In this document: in pieces, positions 11,117-22,974 of the stretch | Layout of the letters: every line of letters begins with the position of its first letter | Numbering within the stretch: position 1 is the stretch's first letter | Assembly: GCF_905475395.1 (NCBI RefSeq) | Contig: NC_058339.1 | Location: forward strand, 54,135,172 to 54,199,171 | Source: Chrysoperla carnea | Lineage: Eukaryota; Arthropoda; Insecta; Neuroptera; Chrysopidae | Direction: 5' to 3' | DNA: 64,000 nt | Notes under the pieces: generated by a model | The model's database searches: none | What the model saw: only the letters and a program-made list of their open reading frames with translations | What the model was told of the DNA's origin: nothing | Made by a program: the position numbers and the translations under genes

Positions 11117-11323
11117 TTAAACAGAAAGATTTATTATTTGTATAGATCTCAAATTTTCGTCGTATGAATACACATTAATGCCGATCAAATTCAAAATGTC
11201 ACTCGCATTGAATTCGGTCTTAATGTTTGGGAAGTTAAGATGCATAGACACAATAGACAGCCACATTGCAGGCATGCTCTTGCCGAGGAGTAAAATGAAA
11301 TTGGTTTTCAATAAAATAAACAA
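11117..11323 (-). other. Locally GC-rich open stretch, possible exon remnant
   Basis: This block is richer in G and C (roughly 40%) than the surrounding sequence and is open on both strands. The minus frame reads a hydrophobic start then FPNIKTEFNASDILNLIGIN and ends at TAA 11117-11119. The plus frame (11178-11363) reads 61 residues. The minus frame looks more protein-like, but it lacks an ATG at the right place and has no GT donor, and I cannot name a family. A degraded gene fragment or captured exon is possible. Confidence 0.2.
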
Positions 11324-11813
11324 TCATTGTCGAAGAAAATTTTCCAATAAACACCCGTTATAAAACACATTATAGGTGTAGTAATAATGAAAATACATGA
11401 AGTAATTTGTACATACTTCGTACATCCATACACGTACATACATACACCATTCTCTTACTTACATCAAGTACTTATCATTTTATTTACCTTAATTTACTAC
11501 AAAATTAAGAGAAAATTATTTTCAGATTACATTTTCTGTTACCTATAAGCTTGTTTGTCTGCTTCCATTCTACAATGTGTATGTAAAGTTTGTTTTATTT
11601 AATTAGTTCAATTTGAAGAATTTAAATATTGTAGGCTCTAAAATGATTTTAAACTGTCGTATAAAATACACAATTATTTCCCTTATTTATAAAACCATAT
11701 ATTGCAAATTTCTGGCTGAGTTTCAATCTTAGGGCGCTTAAATCCTCAAAGACATAATATTTAATTAATAGAATGTCGGAGGAAGCATTCAACATATTCA
11801 ATCTCTATCTCCA

Positions 11814-12283
11814 TCTCTATATATTATAAATGCGAAAGTAAGCATGTTTGTTTGTTACGCTTTTACGCTAAAACAAGCAATGGTTTTTAATGAAACTGTA
11901 CAGCAATATAGCTCATACATCAGAATAACACATGAGATATAATTTATGAAGATATATTAATTTAAAAAAATTTGAAAATTAATTTAATTTCACATTACCA
12001 TAAATTACAGATTTCTGCAAAAGTAGTCATTTGACATTACCATAAATTACAGATTTCTGAAAAAAATAGTCAATATAAAATATTTCACGGCCATCTTTTT
12101 TGATATACTCAATGAATAACTACGACTATTATACATTTTAAAAAATAGAAAACCATACATATATTTTACCTGTGTAAAACAATCCTTACCATTATTTCGA
12201 GAGTTATAGAAAGGAGATAAGCGAGAGCAATCTTTATCAATATTTACTTTTTAACCCAGCGAAGCGGGTGGGTATCACTCTAG
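11814..12283 (+). mobile_element. Non-autonomous Helitron, complete
   Basis: It starts with TC (TCTCTATATATTATAAATGC) after an A and ends CTAG before a T, the A|T insertion preference of Helitrons. Eleven to twelve bases before the CTAG is a small hairpin, ACCCAGCGAAGCGGGT. The opening phrase with GCGAAAGTAAGCATGTTTGT is a familiar insect Helitron start. It has no Rep or helicase gene. It contains a 42-bp tandem duplication (11992-12033 and 12034-12072, unit starting ACATTACCATAAATTACAGA). Confidence 0.8.
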
Positions 12284-12329
12284 TATTGTTAATTAATTTT
12301 ATTATTCCTGTTATTTAATATAGACTATA

Positions 12330-12372
12330 TAGCAAACGAAACTTCGTTCCAACCGGGTGTCCTAGGACACTT
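12330..12372. repeat. Short palindromic repeat fragment
   Basis: AAACGAAACTTCGTTCCAAC is followed by the 14-bp perfect palindrome GTGTCCTAGGACAC at 12357-12370. The combination looks like the end of a common insect repeat, but no second end was found. From 12373 to 13270 nothing else is recognisable. Confidence 0.35.
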
Positions 12373-13270
12373 CATGTACTGTTTATCTCATGTTGTGAGT
12401 TCTATTACCAATATTTTTTAATTACAAAGATATAATATTTATGAGAACATTTCACAATAAAATAGGAGATCTATTAAAATAATAACAATCTAAAGAATGT
12501 GTTTCTATTGTTTATTTAATTTGTTTTAATTCATAATTGTGTGCCCACAATTGGATTGTAGTATTTAAAATCAATGAATGTTAAGGTAAGAAACATTTAA
12601 TATATAATAAAATGATTATATACCAAGAAATAGAATCATTTACATTTCTATTCATTACACATTTTGAATACTGAAACGAAACAATGACATATATAACTAC
12701 ATAACACCCTTCAAGATCTTGATTTTAATCAAACAATATATCACAAATCAAATACACGCCTTATTCATTAAATTATTTTATTAAAATTTTGTTCTGGTTT
12801 TTTTTTTTTTTGCAAACCTGATATTCTGACAAACTTTGATTATTAAAAACCGGCTAAATGCGCATAACGAGGGTTCCATAAAACCACACATATTTTTAGA
12901 GCAAAAACAAAAAATTGATGAAGAAACACGCTTCTTACATCTCATATATTTAAAAAAATATTATTCATTAGGGGATGCCCGCTATTTGAAACTTATTACA
13001 TGCAACCGGCTTTTTATTAATTATCAAAACATATAGCATTTGTTCGAGCAACAAAATATGAAAAAAGGATTCTCTCGAATGGAGATTATTTTTTCGTTTA
13101 AAAAAAAAAAAAATAATATTCTTCAGATCGAGATTTTTTCGTCTTAAGAACATCTTTTTAAAATAAAAAAATGTTTAAAAACCGTTTTCTATGCATATTT
13201 TGTTCGAAAATTGTTCGTTCAATACCAAAAAACCACATCCACATATAATAATATGACGGACGGCATGTTG

Positions 13271-13686
13271 TACCATGTATATATAAAATATATCAAGGTA
13301 TATTAAGTTTAGTCCCAAGTTTGTAACGCCTGAAAACATTGATGCCACGAACAAAATTTGGGTCTATGTGTTTATAAAATCACCTAATTAGTCCATTTTC
13401 GGTTGTCTGTCCGTCAGTTTGTCAAAACGATAACTCAAGCTGAAATTTTTATAGCGTGCTCAGGACTTAAAAAGTGAGATCGAGTTTCTAAATAAGCAAC
13501 ATAGGAGTAAACATCACTGTTTGCCATTGAGAACGCAAATAAAGCGCAGATTAAATGTTGATTTATATAGGAATATCAGTTATGTGTGTGGTGGCTATCT
13601 AAGAGTAGAACGATTGCATAATCAACACTGTCTATACATGGTATTTCAACAATTAACTCAGTCAATTGTTTGTTTTCACTTGTTTT
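13271..13686 (+). repeat. Interspersed repeat family A, copy 2
   Basis: Same start (TACCATGTATATAT) and end (CTATACATGGTATTTCAACA, then the AATTAACTCAGTCAATT palindrome) as the copy at 1269-1813. It carries an internal deletion that joins GAGCAACATAGG-like sequence directly to GTAAACATCACTGTTT. That makes it about 130 bp shorter than copy 1. Confidence 0.8.
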
Positions 13687-14189
13687 AGTTTAAAAGGAAA
13701 ATTTTTAACAATAATATATAAATTACGAAACCACAAAACTCTAAATAATGATACAAAACAATAATAATAAATAATATGATTAAAAAAAAGAATATAACAT
13801 AGATAATATAAACAAAAATAATTAAATTGTTTGATGAGTAAAATTTAATATACCAATTTTTTTGTGGAATATGTATTTGGTAATACATACCGATACTGAT
13901 CAGCACTAAAAATGAAACATATTTTGGAATTATCGCAACAGATTCTAGAGTTTAATGGGTATAATCGAATAGGTACTATGCAAGGTTCCTATTTTAAAAG
14001 TTACATTTTTTAAGTAGTAATGTTTGAAAATTTATGCTCGATTGAAACAATTGCCAACCAAATTGTACAATAGTCTGGTCAATATTATACAATCACTATT
14101 CGGCACTAATGCAGTGTAGGAACTAGGAATTGAAAAAATATTATATAATACATATTTATAACAAGCGAAATTTACAAAATTTAATAAAT

Positions 14190-14395
14190 GCCTGACATAT
14201 GTTTTGGGTGCGGAACCCTAAATTCGCACTTGAAACCTAGCTAAAAACACTTTCCATTAAATTATCTTTCAAACGAAACCCTAAAATAAAAATTGGTTCA
14301 TCCGTTTATGTGCTACGGTGCCACAGACAGACAGACACACACACATAGCGTTCAAACTTATAACACCCCTTTTTTTTAGTTCGGGGATTAAAAAT
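14190..14395 (+). repeat. Non-LTR retrotransposon 3' tail, copy 1
   Basis: This contains ATTAAATTATCTTTCAAACG, TTCATCCGTTTATGTGCTAC, GGTGCCACAGACAGACAGAC and CAAACTTATAACACCCCTTT, then TCGGGGATTAAAAA. The same succession is common at the 3' end of LINEs in insects (RTE/CR1-type, from memory). No reverse transcriptase remains. A more worn relative lies at 17100-17505. Confidence 0.5.
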
Positions 14396-14399
14396 CAAG

Positions 14400-16040
14400 T
14401 ATGGATAAATAAAATTTTAGCAGATTTACGTGAGCATTTTCTAATAGTTTATACAATATCTATTGAAATATTTTCGGGATATTGATTGTCCTTCGAATAT
14501 TTAATACGTAGCTTAGAAACGTTCAATCGCCAAAGAGAGGGGAAAATTACTATAGAATTCTAGAAAATTATATTTATTCAAAAATTCACAACAAATTCCA
14601 TCTAATGTTACATTTTTACATGAAAATGCTTTTGATGTCTGGTTTTCTGTTTCAAGTAGAGTATGCTTTAACTCTGTATTTAATTATATTTTCATTTAAT
14701 AAAAAAATTTATATGTATACATTTTACATTCGAATAGGTTTATAATTAAATTAATTAAGTTGAGTTAGAATTTATTTGTTAATTTACTTAAATTTAATAG
14801 TCAATTACTCTTCTCTCCAGTTGTGTAGGTTACTACACTTGTTAGTACATAAAATTATCTCAATATTTATATAAAGATAGTACATACTTATTTTTTTTAT
14901 ATATATTTTTTTGTCACAAAAAAATTGCAAAAACCTGAACGTTTTTTTCATTACTAAAATCAAGGATTGTTCACACAAGCGTATTCATTGCGTCAACTAG
15001 GTAAGTGCGCGAAATGAACCAAAACTACTTCTCCATCGAACATACCTTGTCTAATTCTACCATGGTAAGCAGTATCGCGTAAACCATTCATCTTATCGCA
15101 ATGAAGTGAATTTTTTTTTTGGGTTTAAATGACCTTGTAAAATGAGTTTTAACAAATATGGGAAAATATATTTTTCCGATTTGTTGGAGTTTTATAAGAA
15201 ACGTTCTTTTTGAAAAATTTGATAAAACCAGAAAATTTTTTTCCCCCGATTTCCATAGAAATACAAACTATGAGACATTTTAAACCAATAAATTCAAAAT
15301 ATCACTATACTGCTTTCTTGAGATTATTTAAAATCCAGTTTAAAGAGTTTATCCCTAGGTTATCTCGGAAACTATTTGTCTTATCTATTAGAAAGAAGAG
15401 TGTGTCATGGCATTTTAGAAGTTTATCATTTTTTAATTTTTGGATTTTGTGAGTATTTTTTTGACAAATTGAAAATATTTAGTGATTAAAAAAAGTGCCT
15501 ACTTTCATTTTCTCCCGAATACTTAACGTTCGCTTCTCGAATATTTATCGAAAATAAGGGTTCTAACTATCGTCTCGTCTCTTATTACTTTATCTTATCT
15601 TTTGGGTTCCCTCTTCAAACATAATGTGCATATGCATATTAAAGTATACACTCCTCTGTTTTTCTTATTTTTGGCTGATGCATCTTTAAAAAAACGTAGC
15701 TCTTTAACACAAAAATAAAATAAGGATTTACGAAATATGGTCAAAAAATGTTTTGTTTTAGCCAGTGAAACGAGACGAATGAATAGATTGAAAATGGTAG
15801 GATTGAAGAATAAAAAACATAATTATCTCGATTCTTCATTCTTGAACTATGTCAAACGACCTTAAATATATAATTTCATTAAATGCATTTCATAGTAAAA
15901 TAGATAAGTTTTTGCATAATGAAATTAATCAATTTCACAATTATAAACGGAAATTGTATAAAATTTTATAAAACAACAACATAAATTATAAATTCCATTA
16001 AATCATCAACAGTGTAAAAGATTTATTGATATAACTCAAC
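14400..16040. other. Intergenic, no gene recognised
   Basis: AT-rich sequence with no repeat I can name. An 80-codon frame at 15210-15452 begins at TTG and has no protein-like features, so it is not called. Confidence 0.5.
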
Positions 16041-16054
16041 AACAACAACAACAG

Positions 16055-16135
16055 AACGAAACATTCATCCATTCCGACGCGACGCGACGGTCCACTGGCT
16101 GCACTGGCTAGTGGCTACTTGCGTCCAGTTTTATA
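16055..16135 (-). promoter_or_regulatory. Candidate TATA promoter and GC-rich leader, minus strand
   Basis: Read on the minus strand, ATATAAAACTGGACGC (TATA box near 16134-16127) is followed about 30 bases later by CCAGTG (initiator-like). After that comes a GC-rich, CpG-rich leader containing CGTCGCGTCGCGTCGG. A short frame then starts at ATGGATGAATGT (about 16064) and reads a leucine-rich 24-residue peptide before TAA. In a 70% AT region this GC and CpG block stands out. No downstream coding exon was found, so it could also be a chance island. Confidence 0.3.
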
Positions 16136-16219
16136 TGTAGTAAAATCAGTAAAGCAGGAATCAAAATAATTTAAATAGTTTGTTAGATTATGTAATTGCA
16201 AAATGCAAACTATAATATA

Positions 16220-16609
16220 TCTTATATATTTAAACGAGCAATTCTTGTATATATATATTTACGATCTTGGAAATGGCTCCAACGATTTTCATGAAAATGA
16301 GTATGTAGGGGTTTTTTGGGGCGAAAAATCGATCTAGCTAGGTTTCATTTTTAGAAAATTTCGTTTTACCTATGTTTTCAGGAAAAACTGAAACAAAATG
16401 CAAAATACGACTCTTCCTGACATCTATTGGTGTATATCGTAGTTAATAAAATACAATGCAAATTATAACTCTTCCTGACATCTATTGGTGTATATCGTAG
16501 TTAATGATTCAAATTGGTATTTGTGTGGAGACATTTAAAACGGTCTTCTATTAGTGATAAAATTTGTGTCTTTTTAAGAATACCGAGCAAAGCTCGGTCA
16601 TCCAGATAT
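16220..16609 (+). mobile_element. Non-autonomous Helitron-like element, second family
   Basis: It begins TCTTATATATTTAAACGAGC after an A and contains ATTTACGATCTTGGAAATGG. It ends shortly after a strong terminal hairpin, ACCGAGC-AAA-GCTCGGT (16582-16598). The canonical CTRR end is not intact (CAGATA). An internal 58-bp unit is repeated in tandem (16397-16454 and 16455-16506; unit with CTCTTCCTGACATCTATTGG). No protein coding is seen. Confidence 0.65.
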
Positions 16610-17099
16610 TAGGTACCTATGATGAAAAGTATTCGAGTAGTTTGGATTAGATTAACGAAGAGTCGGTATCGTATAATCGATTTCTCATAATATGAACTAA
16701 ATTATTAAATGACACAATTACACCAATAAAGTGTACGAAATTTGTTTGTGGCTCTTTTCTGATTTTTTGGCAGTTCTGTAATGAAGGGAATACGTGCATT
16801 TTTCATGTGATTAGATCTAATAAATTACCATATAGCCATAGCTTATTAAAAACGGAACAGATTTAATACTTCTCCTGGCAACTACAGCACCTTCTAATTA
16901 GAAACGGTTACTTTTATTCAATGTCCAAAAACTATTGGAATTTTCCTTCGAACGAAATTTCAGGCATCTTCCGGTGAAAAATGACTTCTTGACCAAAATT
17001 CTTAATTTGACCTGTTTAAAAAGCAGCCCACTAGTGGCCTAATAATTCCATAAACCACTTATGATTTTTTTTTAAATTTAAGCCTGCTTATGACTGTCT

Positions 17100-17505
17100 T
17101 GTTAACGCTTGTCAAAATTAGTGATTTTCCCAAAGGAACTTTTCTAATGGTCTATACTTCCACCCACAAGCTTTAAAATTGGGCGGATTTTCGAGAGTGT
17201 ATTTGTGAATTTTTGAATTCGATTCATAAACATCCACTACTCAAATTCGAGATTTTGTGATATAGGTGTCAAAGTGACCTTTGAAAGTGTGTTTCTGATT
17301 CAACTTAAAATTTTAATAATCGATTAGAAAATTCAAAAAAAAACGCCGAAAAATGCAGCTTTTTCCTCTTGTAGCTTTCTCCAAACTGAACTATTTTTTT
17401 TGAAAAATACTTAAGAACACTCTGCATTAAATTATCTTTCAAACTAACAAACGATTCATCCGTTCGAAGATCAATATCTTTTTGGTTCGGTGGTTAAAAA
17501 TGAAT
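17100..17505 (+). repeat. Non-LTR retrotransposon fragment with 3' tail
   Basis: This contains TTTTGTGATATAGGTGTCAA, AGTGACCTTTGAAAGTG and ATTCATAAACATCCACTACT, then ATTAAATTATCTTTCAAACT and TTCATCCGTTCG, as at 14190-14395. The phrases are familiar from insect LINE 3' regions. It is heavily decayed and has no open frame. Confidence 0.45.
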
Positions 17506-17509
17506 GAAT

Positions 17510-18560
17510 AAATAAAAATATATGTCATTATGGAATAAATAATTATTTATTGAGATTTTTTAATTTATTCTTTTAAAAAATTAGGTCAATTGCGTATAAA
17601 ATAATAGTAAAACTATTGATGCATAATACTGCAAGCATAATGCAATGCCGAAAGGCATTTATTAAAACACGACGCAGTCAATAATTCCCTCAATGAGAAA
17701 CTGATAATACACTGATGATGAAATCTTCGAAAATATAGACCAATGCACTGGAACGCTAGCAAACGGTGAATGGGGATGAGAGATGCGCAATAAATCCGTT
17801 TTATAAGCCATGGGAAAACCGCTTTTTTCAACATTTTTAAGGGTTTGCGCAGCTTAGGTCGAAGTTAGTATTGAAGAAAAGCCTTTGAGGATGTATACTT
17901 ATCAGAAACATTCCTCCTTTTTAATATCGAAATATCATGGATTTTCATGATTTTTAGGCTTTGTGAATGTCAACAGAAACTTTAAATTGAGATATATTAT
18001 TGAAAATATGTATGTATGTTGAGTAAGAGCCAAGAAAGTGCCTTCTGGGCGTATCAACTTTCTAGCACCTTCACAGATTGAAGAATTGAGATAGTGTTAA
18101 ACACTGCCTGTGACAAAAAAATCGAATAATAAGAAGCAACTATAAAGAGAAAATATGACCTTAGTGATAGTGCTTTGGTGCTCTTTTTGTATTTAAAAGC
18201 ATTTATTAGTTTCAATGGTTCATTTAAAAGTTTATCAAAACATTATGTGATAGTAATTTTATTTAATTTATTTCCAATTAATTATTTTTATGTGATATAT
18301 TTATTAATATTTAGTATAATTATTAATAATTATATCCTTTAACACTTATTTAAAAAAATAAATATTTATTATTTTATTATCTTTCTCTTCCGTGTAAACA
18401 AATTTACGAAGTTTTTATTATTATTTTTTTTTTATATTTTATTCATGAATGATCTTTAACGTCAATTTCAAGTTAAATGAGTGGGAAATTTTGTGTTTCT
18501 TTGTAGTATTTGAAATTCTTGCACGTGAATAAATCATGCTATCTAAAAATAAATAATTAA
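17510..18560. other. Intergenic, nothing recognised
   Basis: AT-rich sequence. A 73-codon minus frame at 17613-17834 has no recognisable features and is not called. Confidence 0.5.
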
Positions 18561-18569
18561 ACAATTTAG

Positions 18570-18753
18570 AAAAACCCGACTGCGTTGAAAAAAATCTGAA
18601 AAGAAAGAAAGAAGTCCAGTAGTTTACATAGCGACATTAATATTTAGACGGACTCAAATCTTCCCAATAATGGCCCCCCACTGTTAAAGCCGGTACGTTA
18701 ACTACTGGGCTTGTTTCTTTCTTTTCAAATTTTATTTAACGCATCCGAGTTTA
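18570..18753. mobile_element. MITE with ~60-bp terminal inverted repeats
   Basis: The left arm has AAACCCGACTGCGTTGAAAA and GAAAAGAAAGAAAGAAGTCC, then AGTAGTTTAC. The right arm inverted reads AAACTCGGATGCGTTAAATA, GAAAAGAAAGAAACAAGCCC and AGTAGTTAAC. The 60-bp centre carries AATGGCCCCCCACTGTTAAA. About 184 bp in all, with no coding capacity. Confidence 0.75.
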
Positions 18754-18989
18754 TATTTTTTTAATATTTTTATTTTGGATTTTTTAGTGTCCTAACACTT
18801 AAAATCCCTCTTATTATATACTATATTAAAATTTTTTAATCAATTTATTATTCCAAATTAAATTTAAACTTATAACTTATGTATATTTTTGTTGTTTTTT
18901 TATGATACCCTACGATAGGTTTTGATAATTTTTTTTATTAATGTATTATAATTTCGTTCCAAAAATTCGCCATTTTGTTTTGATTTTGC

Positions 18990-19260
18990 AAGCACTTATC
19001 TTCGCCATGGGAACTGATTCTAGCGCTGTCTAGTGGTAGAAAATAGAAACTGTCAATGCCAAGTCAAATTTAAGCATGGCTATGATTGAATTGTTTATTT
19101 ATATTTTGATAATGAGTAAAATAAAAAAAATATATTATTTAAACTATGTGATTTGATTTATTTCTTATTTCTGTTGAAATTTGACTTGTCATAGACAGCT
19201 TCTATTTTCTACCACTAAACAGAGCTAGAATCAGTTCCCATGGCGACTAAGAACACTTGG
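18990..19260. mobile_element. MITE with ~80-bp inverted arms
   Basis: The left arm has CGCCATGGGAACTGATTCTA and GTGGTAGAAAATAGAA, then AAGTCAAATTT. The right arm is its inverse complement with few changes (19176-19250). The 90-bp AT-rich centre has no open frame. The arms remain about 90% identical by eye. Confidence 0.8.
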
Positions 19261-19264
19261 GTTT

Positions 19265-20810
19265 TGAGACAAATATAATGATACCTTTAATGTTGAAATT
19301 CATTGAGCCGTTTGGAAGATACGAGATAATACAAAAATTTACCCACAAATATATATACATACGCGCGAAAAACATAACCACTCCTTGTGTTATATTATAT
19401 GTCTATACGTAATTAATCTTTATCAATTTAAATCAGAAATTTTTAGCCCAAAAAGTCCATCAACTCAAATGTATTTTGGGATAAATACCTAATTAGCCAA
19501 CAAAATCAATGATAAGTATTGGTCCAGTGGATGGTAGGAGGGAAGGATGGGTAGAGAGGCTCATGATTAAAGCGATTTTGAATTTGAACTGATATATTTA
19601 AAAATTCACACTCTATAATGGATTAATCTTGACTCTCACATGATCAACAGGAATGTATATTATTTATAAGTGTGTGATTGTATACTTACTTTTCAACGTC
19701 AGTATCATTTTGATATGATCTCTAGATATTTTCAAGTACTTCTTAGAATTATAAATATAAGCATTACCGCCAGACGGATAAATTACAATTTCATATTTCA
19801 TTATACGCTTGGTAATCACATATAATGCTTATACAAAATGTGTTATTATAAATAAGGTATACTGTTGAAAAAATTTAAATAATGGTTTGTCGTAATGGAA
19901 TTAAATCCAACCGATGTATTTATCACTTTTTATCAAAAATATGAAACTTGAAAATCATGATGCCTAGGAAAACAATTCATTCTGAGCATCTCACTATACT
20001 TATCACCGCGAATTTTTAGTGAAAGTAGTTACCAATGAAAATATGACTTGAATGTGTGTATTTCTTAAATCGAAACTACGCGGTCAATTTAAGTTTACTT
20101 TCGTTGGCTAAAAACGCAACGACCAATAAAATATTTCACAACTTATGATATTGAGGCCCATTTACTTAAAAAAAAAACGTTCCAGATCTGGCAAGCCTGA
20201 TTACGTCCTAGGCTTGTATTGTTTCTTGAAGCTAAAAATAAGAGCTACGAAGAAAGACACCGTACAATCGAATGAAAGGGGTGAATTTTTTTTGCTTGCC
20301 GGTCGTTACTGAATGAGAACAGTGAAAGCAAAGATAAATGACTAACTACTGGAATGATTCGAGCTTAAGTATTAATATTAACTTCTAGATGTTATCATTA
20401 AAGCTAAAGACTGTTATACTATCAAGTTATTTTTTACACAACCAGTATTAAACCAAAATTCATTAAACCGAAATAACAAAAGAATCGCCGATTAATTAAA
20501 TACTGTAATTATCTAATATATCTCATCTCCAAAAAAAGAAAAAAAAATTGAATTCATTACAAACAAATTAAAGTAAACTAATTTAAATATCGCTAATTTA
20601 AATATTATTAAAATAAATATGTGTATATTATTCAATAAGACAAGACAAAAAATAAAAAAATAAAAATACACTTAAAAAAAAGAAATAATTAAATTATTCA
20701 AGAGTATTGTATTGTATTTATATTATTATACGCATTTTAAAACAAGACAATAGTAATAAAAAATCATTAAAATTGTAGATATACCATTAAAAAGGTTTCG
20801 CTTTACTTTT
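19265..20810. other. Intergenic, nothing recognised
   Basis: AT-rich, with no gene, RNA or named repeat seen. A GC-richer patch around 20190-20300 is not open in any frame for a useful length. Confidence 0.5.
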
Positions 20811-20814
20811 TAAC

Positions 20815-21120
20815 CCACTTCAAACAAAAAAGGAGGAGGTTATCAATTAGACTGTATTTTTTTTAATGTGTGTTACCTCAGAAATTTCGACTGGGTGATC
20901 TGATTTTAATGATTCTTTATCTATTTGAAAGCTGGTGCTTCCCGTGTGGTCCCATTTCATTTTGGTGCAGTTCTGACAACGGCAACCATGAGAAAACCAT
21001 AAAAGTCTTAAGACTTATATTTGCATTAAGTATGTACGACAAGAGGACGAATAACTCAATATCACGCCAATCGATTTCGATGATTCTTTTTTTAGTGACA
21101 AATTAGTTAGTGTACTTCAG
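20815..21120 (+). repeat. Common insect interspersed repeat fragment
   Basis: The phrases AAAAAAGGAGGAGGTTATCA, GTTACCTCAGAAATTTCGAC, TTTGAAAGCTGGTGCTTCCC, GTGTGGTCCCATTTCATTTT and GACAACGGCAACCATGAGAA form a block I know as widespread in insect genomes. Its class is not certain. A 78-codon frame inside it (20870-21106) is part of the repeat, not a gene. It abuts the foldback at 21148. Confidence 0.55.
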
Positions 21121-21147
21121 ATTCACTAAAAATCATAAAATAAAAAA

Positions 21148-21465
21148 AAACTTTTAACTAAGTAAAAGAAAACCGATTTCAAAAGAAAAACTTTTCCAAA
21201 ACAAATTAATATGCACTAAAAAGTAAAAAAAATAACGATAGTATAATGTAGTTAAAATTATTGTTATTTTTGAAGTCGGTGTCAGCCCAGCTATTGTAGC
21301 AAACTGTTCTATCAGAGTTGTTTTCTTGACTGACACCGACTCCAATAATAACAATAACTTTACCTACATTATATTATCGTAATTTTTTTAGTGCATATCA
21401 ATTTGTTTTGGAAAAGTTTTTCTTTTTAAGTCGGTTTTCTTTTTGCTAAAAGTTTTTTTATAATA
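21148..21465. mobile_element. Foldback element with ~140-bp arms
   Basis: GAAAAACTTTTCCAAAACAA, ATATGCACTAAAAAGTAAAA and GAAGTCGGTGTCAG on the left pair with CTGACACCGACTCC, TTTTTAGTGCATATCAATTT and TTGTTTTGGAAAAGTTTTTC on the right. The loop lies at about 21292-21330. The outer ends (ACTTTTAACTAAGTAAAAG / CTTTTTGCTAAAAGTTTTTT) still match. The minus-strand 66-codon frame is incidental. Confidence 0.75.
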
Positions 21466-21687
21466 AATACATATTCAAGTCATAAGAATATTGTGAAAAA
21501 AATTTATAAAAATAAAAGTATTCAAAAATCATTAAAAGAATGTAATACGAACGAATATTCAAGTTGTTTGGGAGAATTAGATTTATAGCATTTGAGTACA
21601 TTAACCATTTAGATTAATTAAAGCAAATTTTTACTTTTTTTAAATACTGTTATTTATACTGTGCGTTTTAGATAAGTTCTATTCTGC

Positions 21688-21969
21688 GGAAGCCTGAATG
21701 GCTCAGTGTCAATTTATTGTGGCGCTACATTCGCTTATTTTTTAATATATACTACCCACTAGTTTAAAACCAACTTTTAAAAAAGTCACTATTTCCTTCA
21801 AGAAGTGCACTTGTGACTTGTGGTATTATGGAAACGAACCTTTTTGAAGATGTGAAGATGAAGAAAGTGAACTAGTGACTTTTTAATACTTGTGGGTAGT
21901 ACACATTTAAAAAATAAGCTAGTGTAGCGTCACTTTCTCATAAATTGACAGTGAGCGATTCAAGCTTCC
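21688..21969. mobile_element. MITE with long TIRs, 282 bp
   Basis: The left end reads GGAAGCCTGAATGGCTCAGT and the right end inverted GGAAGCTTGAATCGCTCACT. Inside them GCTTATTTTTTAA and TACTACCCACTAGT-type sequence pair over about 95 bp. There is no coding capacity. The target duplication is not obvious. Confidence 0.75.
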
Positions 21970-22368
21970 TATTGTGTGGCCAACTGAGAGATAGACACTC
22001 ATCGAAATCCGAAGAATGCACACAACCTGTTTCTTACTCGCACACTGACAAATTTGGATCCTTTTGCTCAACTTGTGGAAATTGTCGTGCATATTATTAT
22101 TCATTATTTACTTTGCTTAGTTTTTCATATATCGCGAGGTTATGTAACTAATTTATCTGATTTATAGCGTTTGGGATCGAAAAATGTAAAAAACGATGGT
22201 TTATAAGAGCTATTTTTATGGATCCGATATAAGGAAATATCCGTTCATAGACACAAATACTAGATGTATTTATATAATTTTCTCAAGGACAATTGGCAAC
22301 AAAATCGCGATTGGTCTACTCTATAGCATGGATATCTAATGAGTCAAAAGTGTCCAGGACGCCAAATA

Positions 22369-22399
22369 ATGTCCGATCAGGACTACCCTGATCGGACAT
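22369..22399. other. Perfect 13-bp-stem hairpin
   Basis: ATGTCCGATCAGG and CCTGATCGGACAT are exact inverse complements around a 5-base loop (ACTAC). It stands alone in non-repetitive sequence and is GC-richer than its surroundings. It may be a tiny foldback insertion or an RNA stem; function unknown. Confidence 0.6.
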
Positions 22400-22974
22400 C
22401 GAATCTTGATAAGCTAAGCTTGCCTTAAAGTTAACTGAGTCATTGAATAAATAACAATAATTTTTTGATAATGTAACTGAAACATTCTGTACAAATACAC
22501 ATCCAAAATATAAATAAATAAATAATACTAAAGAATTTAAATTTGAAATAATAAAACAACACAAAAATGTAACATGAATTAGATTCATTAAAGAGGAACA
22601 CCAAGGGAAAGTAATAATAATAATTATTAAATTTTTTTAACATACGAAAATATAAATGTAAAAAATTTAAAAAAAAAAACTTTCTGTTAAATTAAAATTC
22701 AGATTGCATTCATTCATAGAAGCTAAGGTTTATTTTGTATGTATACAGAATGTAACACCAAAAATCAAACACGTGAAAATTTTAACAATAATAATTATTA
22801 TTTTTACCTGTTGTCAATGGATACATTTTACATAACGATAATATTTACTAAAAAATATTAAATAAACTGAAAATATTTAATTTTTTTTTTTGTAGGTACA
22901 AACGAATTTTTTTCCTCATAATTCATCAAACTTTTTTTTCTAATGATTAATAGATTTTATATATTTGCCAATAG

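Noticed and set aside
13685..13906. 73-codon minus-strand frame rich in Ile, Phe and Tyr
   Set aside because: Typical of AT-rich noncoding sequence, with no motifs.
20870..21106. 78-codon plus-strand frame
   Set aside because: Lies inside a widespread insect repeat whose phrases recur as DNA, not as a protein family.
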